A stretch of 31,745 nucleotides of DNA from Phycisphaerales bacterium UBA1910. Lineage in GTDB: Bacteria > Planctomycetota > Phycisphaerae > Phycisphaerales > UBA1924. Positions 1-6,914 of this stretch are shown in pieces. The stretch is taken from assembly GCA_002337545.1 (NCBI GenBank), contig DDGE01000055.1, forward strand, positions 14,933 through 46,677. Direction: 5' to 3'. The notes under the pieces are model-generated. The model saw only the letters and a program-made list of their open reading frames with translations. It had not been told where the DNA came from and did not search any database. The number at the start of each line of letters is the position of its first letter. Position 1 is the first letter of the stretch. Made by a program: the position numbers and the translations under genes.

Positions 1-74
1 TTGTTGGATTGAGGATTTCGTTGCATGGCGTTGCCCATCCTGTGGATTGAGTGAAGTGCCGATAACGACTGAGC

Positions 75-85
75 GTAACAGTTAC
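75..85. promoter_or_regulatory. Short palindrome upstream of rlmN
   Basis: A perfect dyad GTAAC-A-GTTAC lies about 150 bases before the likely rlmN start. The rest of bases 1-231 shows no convincing -35/-10 pair and no gene. The dyad could be an operator half of a promoter I cannot resolve, or chance. Confidence 0.25.
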
Positions 86-231
86 ATTTTAACGAAAGCA
101 CCTTCCTCCCGCAATCGTGAAACGGAGAATCTGTGCCAGAAACCGAGTCATTGTGCTGAAAACGCCGCTGGATGACCAGAAAGGGGCTTGTTGGTTTCCG
201 ATTGGTCGGTCTGGGTCCTATCCTTGCTCTT

Positions 232-1389
232 ATGGCTCGAGCGACTGAAATTGACCCCATTTGCCCGCTGGGACTGACTCTGGAGCAGTATCAGGCGGCG
301 TGCGCGCTCGAGGGAGTCGGCCCTGGGCGTGCGAAATCGGCGTATCACGCCGTGTTCCGTGACGGGTCTTCGCATGATGCCCCCGCGAAGATCGTCGTCC
401 CCGAGATCGTGAAGCGTCACGAAGAGCTTGTGGATGAAGGGGTTACGATCAAGTTCGTCCAGCGCCTGCCCAACCCGAACCATCGGCTGGCGGACAAGGG
501 GATCGACTTCGACGATATCGAGTCCGTCATCATCCCGATGCTCGGGCGATCCGGGCGCAAGACCCACACGCTGTGCGTGAGCTCGCAGGTCGGGTGCGCG
601 ATGGGATGTGATTTCTGCGAGACCGCCCAGATGGGGTTGATGCGATCACTGCGGGCCGATGAGATCGTGCAGCAATGGTGGACGGCTGAGTTTGTGGAGG
701 GGATCCACATCGACAACATCGTGTTCATGGGCATGGGCGAGCCGATGGACAACCTCGACGAGGTGCTCAAGGCGATCGCGTGCCTGACGGATCATCACGG
801 TGCGCGTGTGCCCATGAGCGCGATCACGATCAGCACGGTCGGCCGCGTGGATGGTTTGCGCCGCATCGAGCAGCAGGTCCAGCAACCCGGGTGGGGCAAG
901 CTCGGGCTCGCGCTCTCGCTCAACGCGCCCAACGACGAGATCCGTTCGGAGCTGATGCCGATCAATCGCAAGTGGGATATGGCGGAGCTTCAGCAGGTGC
1001 TGATCGATCTGCGTGAGGTTCGGGGCGGTCGCAAGATCATGATCGAGTATGTGCTGATCCCCGGTGTGAACGCGGAGCTTGAGCACGCGGATCAGCTCGC
1101 GGCGTGGATGGCACCCTTCATCCGTAACCACGATCGCGAGAAACACAAGGGGCACGGTGGCTTGCTCAATGTGATTCCCTATAACCCGCGCCGCGACTCG
1201 CCTTGGCCCGCCCCCACGCAGGATCAGGTTGATGCGTTCGTGTTGCGTCTGATGGAGCACGGTGTGTTCGTGAATCGACGGCGCACGAAGGGGCGTGATA
1301 CGATGGCTGCGTGCGGGCAGTTGGGCACGGCGGAGATCCGGAAGCGAAATCTTGTGCCGTTGACGACCAATCAGACACACAATGCCTGA
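232..1389 (+). CDS. rlmN: RlmN-type 23S rRNA (adenine-C2) methyltransferase, radical SAM
   Basis: Radical-SAM methyltransferase of the RlmN/Cfr family, expected to methylate C2 of A2503 in 23S rRNA (and tRNA in some bacteria). From the ATG at 232 the protein has 385 residues, close to the family norm. The iron-sulfur motif CxxxCxxC is C122, C126, C129. It is followed by the family's ETAQMG segment and by GMGEPMDN near residue 167. The C-terminal AACGQLG places the second methyl-transfer cysteine at C361. An upstream in-frame ATG at 172 would add 20 residues. I prefer 232 because those residues resemble nothing in the family, although neither start has a clear ribosome-binding site. The last 8 bases overlap the start of the next gene, so translation is probably coupled. 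RlmN is preferred over Cfr because it is chromosomal with a housekeeping context. Confidence 0.93.
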   Translation: MARATEIDPICPLGLTLEQYQAACALEGVGPGRAKSAYHAVFRDGSSHDAPAKIVVPEIVKRHEELVDEGVTIKFVQRLPNPNHRLADKGIDFDDIESVIIPMLGRSGRKTHTLCVSSQVGCAMGCDFCETAQMGLMRSLRADEIVQQWWTAEFVEGIHIDNIVFMGMGEPMDNLDEVLKAIACLTDHHGARVPMSAITISTVGRVDGLRRIEQQVQQPGWGKLGLALSLNAPNDEIRSELMPINRKWDMAELQQVLIDLREVRGGRKIMIEYVLIPGVNAELEHADQLAAWMAPFIRNHDREKHKGHGGLLNVIPYNPRRDSPWPAPTQDQVDAFVLRLMEHGVFVNRRRTKGRDTMAACGQLGTAEIRKRNLVPLTTNQTHNA

Positions 1390-3955
1390 AACCCCATCGA
1401 CCAATGAGCGGCACACCCAACGCGTGAAGCGCGGGTTCGTGCGATCTCATTTCAAATGGTTTGTCGGGATTTATTTGTTCCTGCTGCTCGCGTCGAATAT
1501 CACGGATTGGCAGATGGACGAGGCGCGGATCGTGTGGGGGAACATGTTCCTCGACAAACACGATGCGCCGACATTTGAAGTGGATACGACGGGGCTGGCG
1601 GTGAATGTGAACCCGCTGCCCTATCGGGTGGTGATCGAGGGCGATCCGGATTCCACACTCCCGCCGGTGCTTCTGCTGCACGGCTCGCCGGGCGCGGCGT
1701 ACGGGTTCGAGAAGTTCGCACCCAAGCTCAGCGAGCACGGGCGACGCGTCATCTATCTGGATCTCCCGGGGTTCGCATCGCAGAACGAGCCGTGGTCGCG
1801 CGGGAGCGTGTTTGAGGATTACGGATCAGATACTTACGCGGCCATTCTCTGGCGTTTGCTCGAGGCGATGGGTGACGAGCAGCGCGTGCACATCGTGGGA
1901 TGGTCCAACAGCGGCGCGGTCGGGCTCCGCATGATCGAGCAGCACCCGGATCGGGTCGCGACCCTCACGATGCTCGCGGCGGTTGGTGCCCAAGAGAACG
2001 AGGGCACGGGCTCGTACGCGTTCGAGCACTTCAAGTACAAAGTCGGGCGTCTGGTGCTCGATCATGGCTCGCACCTGTACCCGCACTTTGGGGCGCTGGG
2101 GCCGATGGGCGAGCGGAACGCGTTTCTGCGATTCTTCGATGATACGGATCAGCGTGATCTGGGTGCGTTGATGGAATCGATCGATACCCCCACCATGATC
2201 ATGCACGGGCGGCACGACTTTCTCATCGCGGATCGGGCCGCGGAGGATCACTATCGGCGGATGAAGAGTGCCAAGCTGGTGATGCTCGATGCGATGCATT
2301 TCATCCCGATGATGGACTCGGAGAGCACACTCGCGGCGGGGTATCTCAACCCGTTCTTTGATCGGCATGATTTGCCGGGCGTTGAACCCGAGACCGATTA
2401 TGTTGATCTCGCGCCTGTGCCGACGAGGACAGGAGTCGATTACTGGATTCATCAGTTAGGGAGCATCATTGAACAGCATGCGCCTTGGTGGGGTGTGCTC
2501 ATTGCGTTCTCGATCTTCATCCGATTCCAACCCAGATACGGCGTCGTGCTCGTCACGCTGCTTGTCGCGATGATGGCGGTGGATTTCGCGGTCGCCCTTC
2601 TCGCCATCCTCATCGGGCGCACCTGGTGGTTGAGCACGCCCGCGATCTTGACTGAGCCCTCCCGCTCGCTCGATCGACCATGGACGCTTCTCGGGTGGGT
2701 TCGATCGCTCCTGTTTTTTCTCCCCGCCTTTGCGATTGGGATAGCGGGGGCAACGCTCACGCTGGATCTCACGCACAGGTTTGGCCTCCTCGGTTTGCTG
2801 GTGGGTGTAGGCATCACAACACTTTCGTTGATTCTGATTCGGCTTGGGGTCACTTGGGAGGGCCGCCAACGCATAAAGGGTTTTATCCAGCGCCTCACCA
2901 ACCACGAGTACTACCCGAGCGGGGTGCTCTATCTGACGACACTGCTCGCTGCGTGTGGACGGATCGCATCGGGGAAGGGGCTTCGATCTTTGACGGCGGT
3001 CAACCCCGGGTACTCGCGTGACGGTGGGCTTAAGGAGGAACGCAAGTCCGAGCTTGATGCGCGATTCCCGGATGATCCGAGCGTGCTGCGGTGTGTGCTC
3101 ATTGGGCCCGATCGTGATCCGCATCGGCGGGCCGCGTACGCGGGCGAGTGCATCTCCACGAACCCGCTGCTGGGCGGGTACCCGATCATCGCGAAACCCG
3201 ATCAGGGTGCACGCGGCGAGGGCGTGCGGATCATCCGCGACCACGACGAGCTCACTCAGTACTGCGCCGAACAGGGCGAGGCGTTTGTTTTGCAGCGGTA
3301 TCACCCGGGCCCGATCGAGGTTGGGATCCTCTGGATCCGTCACGCGGGCACGATCGTTGAACCCAAGAAGCCCGCGGGGTTCATCTACGCGATCAACAAG
3401 AAGGAGTTCCCCGAAGTCGTCGGCGACGGGAAACGATCGTTGCGACAGTTGATCCTCAACCATCCCCGACATCGGGCGCAGGCGCGGATGTTCGTCGAGC
3501 GGCTGCGTGAGCAGCAGCACCTGATCCCCGAAGAAGGCGAGCGTGTGACGCTCGGGTCATTCGGGAACCACGCCCAGGGCGCGATGTTTACGGACGGCGC
3601 AGAGCTCATCACCCCGGATCTGAGCGCGAAGATCGATTCGATCGCGGACGGGTTCCGCGATGAAAAGGGGCGTGGGTTCGATATTGGGCGGTTCGATGTG
3701 CGCTGCTCTTCATATGAAGCGCTCATGAGCGGCGAGGACCTTGGGATCGTCGAGCTCAACGGGTTGACGAGCGAGCCGACGAATTTGTACGACCCTGATC
3801 GATCGCTCTGGTGGGCGTGGTCGACCCTGCTCGGGTACTGGCGGCATGTGGAAACGCTCGCGGACGCGCGGATCGCGGACGGATCGGGTGAGCCGATCTC
3901 GAAGAAGGAAGCGTGGGATCTGTTTAACGATTTCCTGCGAGCGATGTCGCGGTAG
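1382..3955 (+). CDS. Membrane fusion protein: alpha/beta hydrolase + transmembrane region + ATP-grasp domain
   Basis: An 857-residue protein with three parts. An N-terminal membrane anchor (about 25-41) precedes an alpha/beta-hydrolase domain with a full set of catalytic features: oxyanion HGSPG at 100-104, nucleophile Ser175 in GWSNSG, acid Asp279 in HGRHD and base His306. Several hydrophobic segments follow, roughly 361-490. The C-terminal 330 residues look like an ATP-grasp ligase: PIIAKPDQGARGEGV (601-615, Lys605 in the ATP-binding strand), DIGRFDVR (767-774) and the metal-binding pair Glu791/Asn793 in ELNGLTSEP. ATP-grasp enzymes join a carboxylate to an amine or thiol; the substrate here is unknown. 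The start overlaps the end of rlmN. Between hydrolase and ligase the reading frame is continuous, so the fusion is not an assembly seam visible at this level. I know no named gene with this order, so the function is open. Confidence 0.85.
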   Translation: MPETPSTNERHTQRVKRGFVRSHFKWFVGIYLFLLLASNITDWQMDEARIVWGNMFLDKHDAPTFEVDTTGLAVNVNPLPYRVVIEGDPDSTLPPVLLLHGSPGAAYGFEKFAPKLSEHGRRVIYLDLPGFASQNEPWSRGSVFEDYGSDTYAAILWRLLEAMGDEQRVHIVGWSNSGAVGLRMIEQHPDRVATLTMLAAVGAQENEGTGSYAFEHFKYKVGRLVLDHGSHLYPHFGALGPMGERNAFLRFFDDTDQRDLGALMESIDTPTMIMHGRHDFLIADRAAEDHYRRMKSAKLVMLDAMHFIPMMDSESTLAAGYLNPFFDRHDLPGVEPETDYVDLAPVPTRTGVDYWIHQLGSIIEQHAPWWGVLIAFSIFIRFQPRYGVVLVTLLVAMMAVDFAVALLAILIGRTWWLSTPAILTEPSRSLDRPWTLLGWVRSLLFFLPAFAIGIAGATLTLDLTHRFGLLGLLVGVGITTLSLILIRLGVTWEGRQRIKGFIQRLTNHEYYPSGVLYLTTLLAACGRIASGKGLRSLTAVNPGYSRDGGLKEERKSELDARFPDDPSVLRCVLIGPDRDPHRRAAYAGECISTNPLLGGYPIIAKPDQGARGEGVRIIRDHDELTQYCAEQGEAFVLQRYHPGPIEVGILWIRHAGTIVEPKKPAGFIYAINKKEFPEVVGDGKRSLRQLILNHPRHRAQARMFVERLREQQHLIPEEGERVTLGSFGNHAQGAMFTDGAELITPDLSAKIDSIADGFRDEKGRGFDIGRFDVRCSSYEALMSGEDLGIVELNGLTSEPTNLYDPDRSLWWAWSTLLGYWRHVETLADARIADGSGEPISKKEAWDLFNDFLRAMSR

Positions 3956-3960
3956 TCGGT

Positions 3961-4146
3961 TTAATCGTCGAACTCGTCGAACGCGCCCTTCTCGGCCTGC
4001 TCGTCGAGGTACTTCTGGAAATCGCCCATCTTGTACGAGATGAAGCAGAACGCGTGGTGCAGCGTCAGCCATTCGATGTCGGACTTGTCCTCTGGGATGT
4101 CCTTACGGATCTGATTGAACTCTGCGAGGATCGTCTCAGCTTTCAT
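3961..4146 (-). CDS. Small acidic protein of 61 residues, unknown function
   Basis: A 61-residue protein beginning MKAETILAEF and ending in an acidic FDEFDD. It has no membrane segment and no motif I recognise; it looks like a small helical cytosolic protein. The ATG at 4146 is preceded by a good ribosome-binding site (AGGAG, 5 bases away). It starts 22 bases after the metal-transporter permease stops, so it is probably the last gene of that operon. It ends 5 bases from the convergent stop of the hydrolase/ATP-grasp gene, with no terminator hairpin between them. A longer reading of the frame to 4245 is rejected because it runs into the permease gene and lacks a ribosome-binding site. Confidence 0.75.
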   Translation of the reverse strand: MKAETILAEFNQIRKDIPEDKSDIEWLTLHHAFCFISYKMGDFQKYLDEQAEKGAFDEFDD

Positions 4147-4168
4147 GGGAACTCCTGTTGATGCCTGC

Positions 4169-5056
4169 TCAGGAGGATCGTAGCGCGCCCATCGCCTTGT
4201 TTGAGCCGAGTGCCCCGAGGTACGCGCAGGATTGCACGAGCACAATGCTCGGGCCGATCGGCCAGTGGGATGCGTCGCCGATCACGAAGCCTATGACCGT
4301 TCCGCCCAATGCGATGGCGAGAGACCAGATCATCACGACGCGCAATCGTGAGCTCAGGTGCAGTGCTGCGGCGCCGGGGAGCACGAGGATTGCCGCGGCG
4401 AGGATGACCCCCACGACCTGCATTGACATGACGACGGCGAGCGCGAGCAGGATGAGCAGGAGGTTCCCGGTGCGGTACTCGCGCACGCCGTAGGCGGCGC
4501 AGACGGGCTCGTCGAAGCTCCAGAAAACGAGCTTGTGGCGGAACCACCACAGTGCGGTGAGAATCAGAGCGCCCGCGACCAGTGTGGCCCAGACCATGTT
4601 CCAGTTCGCGTCGAGGATATTGCCGAAGAGGATCTCCTCGATGACATGGTGCTCGTCGGCGTGGGCGCCGTGGGCGTGCCCGTGATCGTCGTGGTCGTGC
4701 CTGGATTCCGCGATGTTGAAGAGGATGAAGCCGAGGGCCATGGATGCGCTCAGGACGATGCCGATGGCGGTATCTATGCGTCCCCTGTTCGATCGTCCCA
4801 GCGCGGCGATCACCAATGCCGCACCGATGCTGAAGGAGAGGATGATGATCGATTGCATGACACTGTCGGTCACGCTTGATCCTGCGAACCCCAGGACGAG
4901 CGCGACACCCACGCCGCCGAACGCGGCGTGTGAGACGCCTTGGCCGATGAAAGCGAGGCGTTTGAGGACGACGAAGACGCTCAGGGGTGCGCCGATGAGG
5001 GCGATGCCCAACCCCGCGAGCAGGGCGGGGAGATGATCTGCGTGGAAGATGCTCAT
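4169..5056 (-). CDS. Metal ABC transporter permease, ZnuB/MntB/TroC type
   Basis: A 295-residue polytopic inner-membrane permease of the zinc/manganese/iron ABC-3 family. It begins MSIFHADHLPALLAGLGIAL and contains the family signature GQGVSHAAFGGVG near residue 38. Around eight hydrophobic segments are visible. A histidine-rich loop (about 119-137, nine His) lies between two of them and could bind the transported metal. The ATG at 5056 overlaps the ATPase stop by 4 bases (ATGA), which fixes the start and suggests strict coupling. Zinc is the best guess because of the histidines and the Fur/Zur-like operator upstream, but manganese or iron is possible. No substrate-binding protein gene is in the window. 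Confidence 0.92.
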   Translation of the reverse strand: MSIFHADHLPALLAGLGIALIGAPLSVFVVLKRLAFIGQGVSHAAFGGVGVALVLGFAGSSVTDSVMQSIIILSFSIGAALVIAALGRSNRGRIDTAIGIVLSASMALGFILFNIAESRHDHDDHGHAHGAHADEHHVIEEILFGNILDANWNMVWATLVAGALILTALWWFRHKLVFWSFDEPVCAAYGVREYRTGNLLLILLALAVVMSMQVVGVILAAAILVLPGAAALHLSSRLRVVMIWSLAIALGGTVIGFVIGDASHWPIGPSIVLVQSCAYLGALGSNKAMGALRSS

Positions 5057-5925
5057 GATGCGTCCCCCTTGTGGTCGTGCCCGCAATCATGGTGGTGTGC
5101 GTGGGCGGGGTCGTCGCAGTCATCCGCGGCGTGGGCGTCGATGTGGACGGCGCCGAGGATTGGTTCGATATCGTGTGCGAAGACCTGCGCGAGCACCGCG
5201 GGGGTGAGCCCGTCGGGTGTGTCGTGGAAGTGGAGCGTGCGGCTCAGACAGGCGACGCGATCCGCGACCGCGACGAGTGCACGCATGTCGTGCGTGACGA
5301 CGATAGTCGTGAGTCCGAGTTCGTCGCTGATCGTGTCGATGAGTGATGAGAAGCGTTGCTGGCCCGCGATGTCGACGCCGAGCGTTGGTTCGTCGAGGAC
5401 GAGCAGTTTGGGGCGAGTGGAGATCGCGCGGGCGATCATGGTGCGTTGGAGCTGCCCGCCCGAGAGCGCCCCGATGCGGCGATCGCGGAGCTGGTCGACC
5501 TCGAGCAGTTCGATGGCGCGATCGATCGACGCCTGATCTTCATCGCTGAGCTTTTGCCAGGGCTTGAGCTTGGCACGGAGGGGCATGGCGATGACTTGCT
5601 CGACACTCAGCGGCCAATCCAAGTCTGCGCCGATGCGTTGTGGGAGGTATCCGATCAGCCCCTTGCGTCTTGCCTGAGTGGGTCTGTGTCCGAACACACT
5701 GATCTCACCCGCGTTGGGTTCGAGGATTCCAAGGATGAGCTTGATGAGCGTGGACTTGCCGCCGCCGTTGGGACCGAGGATCCCGAGACGGGTGTTGGGT
5801 TGGACCCGCATGGTGATATCGCTGAGGACCTCGATGCCCTGTTCTCCCACGCCTGAGGGTGGGTACCTGAATGCGACATCGCGTATATCGACCGCGGGGA
5901 GTTGGTTTTGATCGGGTTCGTTCAT
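5053..5925 (-). CDS. Metal ABC transporter ATPase, ZnuC/MntA type
   Basis: A 290-residue ATP-binding protein that powers uptake through the downstream permease. Walker A is GPNGGGKST (51-59), the ABC signature LSGGQ is at 154-158, Walker B LLVLDEP at 174-180 and the switch histidine is His212 in VVTHD. The last 30 residues are unusual: a His/Asp/Cys-rich tail (about 261-285) that could sense or buffer metal in the cytosol. The ATG at 5925 has no ribosome-binding site. The best promoter lies so close that the transcript would start at or within a few bases of the ATG, as in leaderless mRNAs. A dyad in the promoter spacer suggests repression by a Fur-family metalloregulator. Confidence 0.93.
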   Translation of the reverse strand: MNEPDQNQLPAVDIRDVAFRYPPSGVGEQGIEVLSDITMRVQPNTRLGILGPNGGGKSTLIKLILGILEPNAGEISVFGHRPTQARRKGLIGYLPQRIGADLDWPLSVEQVIAMPLRAKLKPWQKLSDEDQASIDRAIELLEVDQLRDRRIGALSGGQLQRTMIARAISTRPKLLVLDEPTLGVDIAGQQRFSSLIDTISDELGLTTIVVTHDMRALVAVADRVACLSRTLHFHDTPDGLTPAVLAQVFAHDIEPILGAVHIDAHAADDCDDPAHAHHHDCGHDHKGDAS

Positions 5926-5933
5926 TGGGATTT

Positions 5934-5962
5934 ATTATTGAGAATGAGTTCTCATTTGTCGA
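5934..5962 (-). promoter_or_regulatory. Promoter with Fur/Zur-like operator for the metal transporter
   Basis: Read on the minus strand: -35 TCGACA (5957-5962), 17-base spacer, -10 AATAAT (5934-5939). The spacer holds the dyad TGAGAA-TGAG-TTCTCA (5939-5954, plus-strand reading) and an overlapping dyad AATGAG-TT-CTCATT (5943-5956). Both resemble Fur-family boxes in their AT-rich GAGAATGA core. The start codon is only 9 bases past the -10 element, so the transcript should be leaderless or nearly so. The promoter match is good; identity of the regulator is inference from the operon's function. Confidence 0.6.
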
Positions 5963-6001
5963 GAACCGGATTCAAAATCATGTTTCCGCCCTGCCTGGAA
6001 C

Positions 6002-6029
6002 GCGACAAACGCGGTTTTCCGTCTATGAT
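6002..6029 (+). promoter_or_regulatory. Promoter of the tRNA-Ala gene
   Basis: A -10 TATGAT (6024-6029) with a -35 GCGACA (6002-6007) at 16-base spacing. It lies 11 bases before the mature tRNA 5' end, as expected for a short-leader tRNA transcript. Confidence 0.5.
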
Positions 6030-6040
6030 TTGGACCCGAT

Positions 6041-6113
6041 GGGGCGGTAGCTCAGTTGGTAGAGCGCATCGTTCGCAATGATGAGGTCAGGAGTTCGAAT
6101 CTCCTTCGCTCCA
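6041..6113 (+). tRNA. tRNA-Ala, anticodon CGC
   Basis: A 73-base cloverleaf. The 7-bp acceptor stem contains the G3-U70 wobble that is the identity element of alanyl-tRNA synthetase. The D stem is GCTC/GAGC, the anticodon stem CATCG/TGATG with loop TTCGCAA (anticodon CGC at 6074-6076), the variable loop is 5 bases and the T arm is AGGAG-TTCGAAT-CTCCT. It reads GCG codons. The 3' CCA is not encoded (A73 is followed by CTT), so it must be added enzymatically. Confidence 0.96.
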
Positions 6114-6130
6114 CTTTCCCATCGATTCAC

Positions 6131-6745
6131 TCAGTTTTCGGGTGGCACCTGCACCCAGAACCAGCCACGGAGATCACCCGGGGCGAATCCTGTTGCGCGG
6201 TCATCCGGGTAGCGTTGATCGATGGCTTCACGGACGGGGGCCGGGACCTGCTCGTTTGAGCCGTGGCACACGATGCACGCGCCCTCGAGGATGATCGGGT
6301 AGGCGAACGCGAGCGTCCCTTCCCCATCGGCGAAGGCATGGGGCGTGGGATCCTGTTCATCTACGACCGGCTGCATCCAGTCGGGGGCGGTGTTCTCTGC
6401 GTTCCGCATTCTGTGCGATGTGCGTCCGATTTGCACCCCGTTTGAGAGTGCGACCTCGGCGGCGATTTCGGGTGCTCTGGTATGGCACACATCGATCGCG
6501 TGCACTGGCCCCTCGCTTGTGATCGCCGAAACAAGCTCACCCTTGAGCGTCTGTGCGAGCTGGTCACGGGCTGTGATCGCCTGTTCTCTTTGCGTGGCTT
6601 GCGCTGCTGACAGGGATTCCAGGTCAACACGCACCCAGCCCGCGTCCGACAGGTCCGTTTGGTTTGCCTGGGTGCCGGCGCGTTCACACGCTGGGAGCAT
6701 CAGCATTGTTGTCGCCAACAGAATCGTTGCGCATGTGTGGTGCAT
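6131..6745 (-). CDS. Tll0287-like (DUF3365) c-type haem lipoprotein
   Basis: A 204-residue exported protein. The first 20 residues form a lipoprotein signal ending LPAC (lipidated Cys20). The body matches the DUF3365/Tll0287-like haem-binding fold: VCHTRAPEIA near 86-95, and the c-type haem site C157-I-V-C160-H161 followed by HGSNEQVP. A ribosome-binding site AAGGAG sits 6 bases before the ATG at 6745, so the start is well supported even though the first 62 bases lie inside the end of ccoS in another frame. It is the last gene of the cbb3 oxidase cluster and may deliver electrons to the oxidase or sense redox state; its precise role is unknown. Confidence 0.85.
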   Translation of the reverse strand: MHHTCATILLATTMLMLPACERAGTQANQTDLSDAGWVRVDLESLSAAQATQREQAITARDQLAQTLKGELVSAITSEGPVHAIDVCHTRAPEIAAEVALSNGVQIGRTSHRMRNAENTAPDWMQPVVDEQDPTPHAFADGEGTLAFAYPIILEGACIVCHGSNEQVPAPVREAIDQRYPDDRATGFAPGDLRGWFWVQVPPEN

Positions 6746-6914
6746 CCGGTACTCCTTCTTTCGTTGCCGTGTAGTCGTCGTCGTCGAAGACCGCGCGGAT
6801 CGCGGGTGTGTCGAGGTCGTCGAACTGACCCTTCTTGGCGGCGTTGATGAACGCCCAGACGCCGAGCGCGGCGAGGACCATGGCGCCGGGGATCATGATC
6901 AGGATGACGGACAT
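6684..6914 (-). CDS. ccoS: CcoS, cbb3 oxidase assembly protein
   Basis: A 76-residue protein with one N-terminal membrane helix (about 2-23) followed by the conserved GQFDDLDTPAIRAVFDD segment of CcoS/FixS. CcoS is needed to insert haem b and copper into subunit CcoN. The ATG at 6914 overlaps the ccoI stop by one base (TGATG). The family segment ends by about residue 47; the remaining 29 residues are an unusual extension that overlaps the next gene. Confidence 0.92.
   Translation of the reverse strand: MSVILIMIPGAMVLAALGVWAFINAAKKGQFDDLDTPAIRAVFDDDDYTATKEGVPDAPHMRNDSVGDNNADAPSV

Noticed and set aside
646..1416. Open frame of 256 codons on the minus strand opposite rlmN
   Set aside because: Rich in Arg and His with no motif and no ribosome-binding site; it mirrors the codon pattern of the real gene on the other strand.
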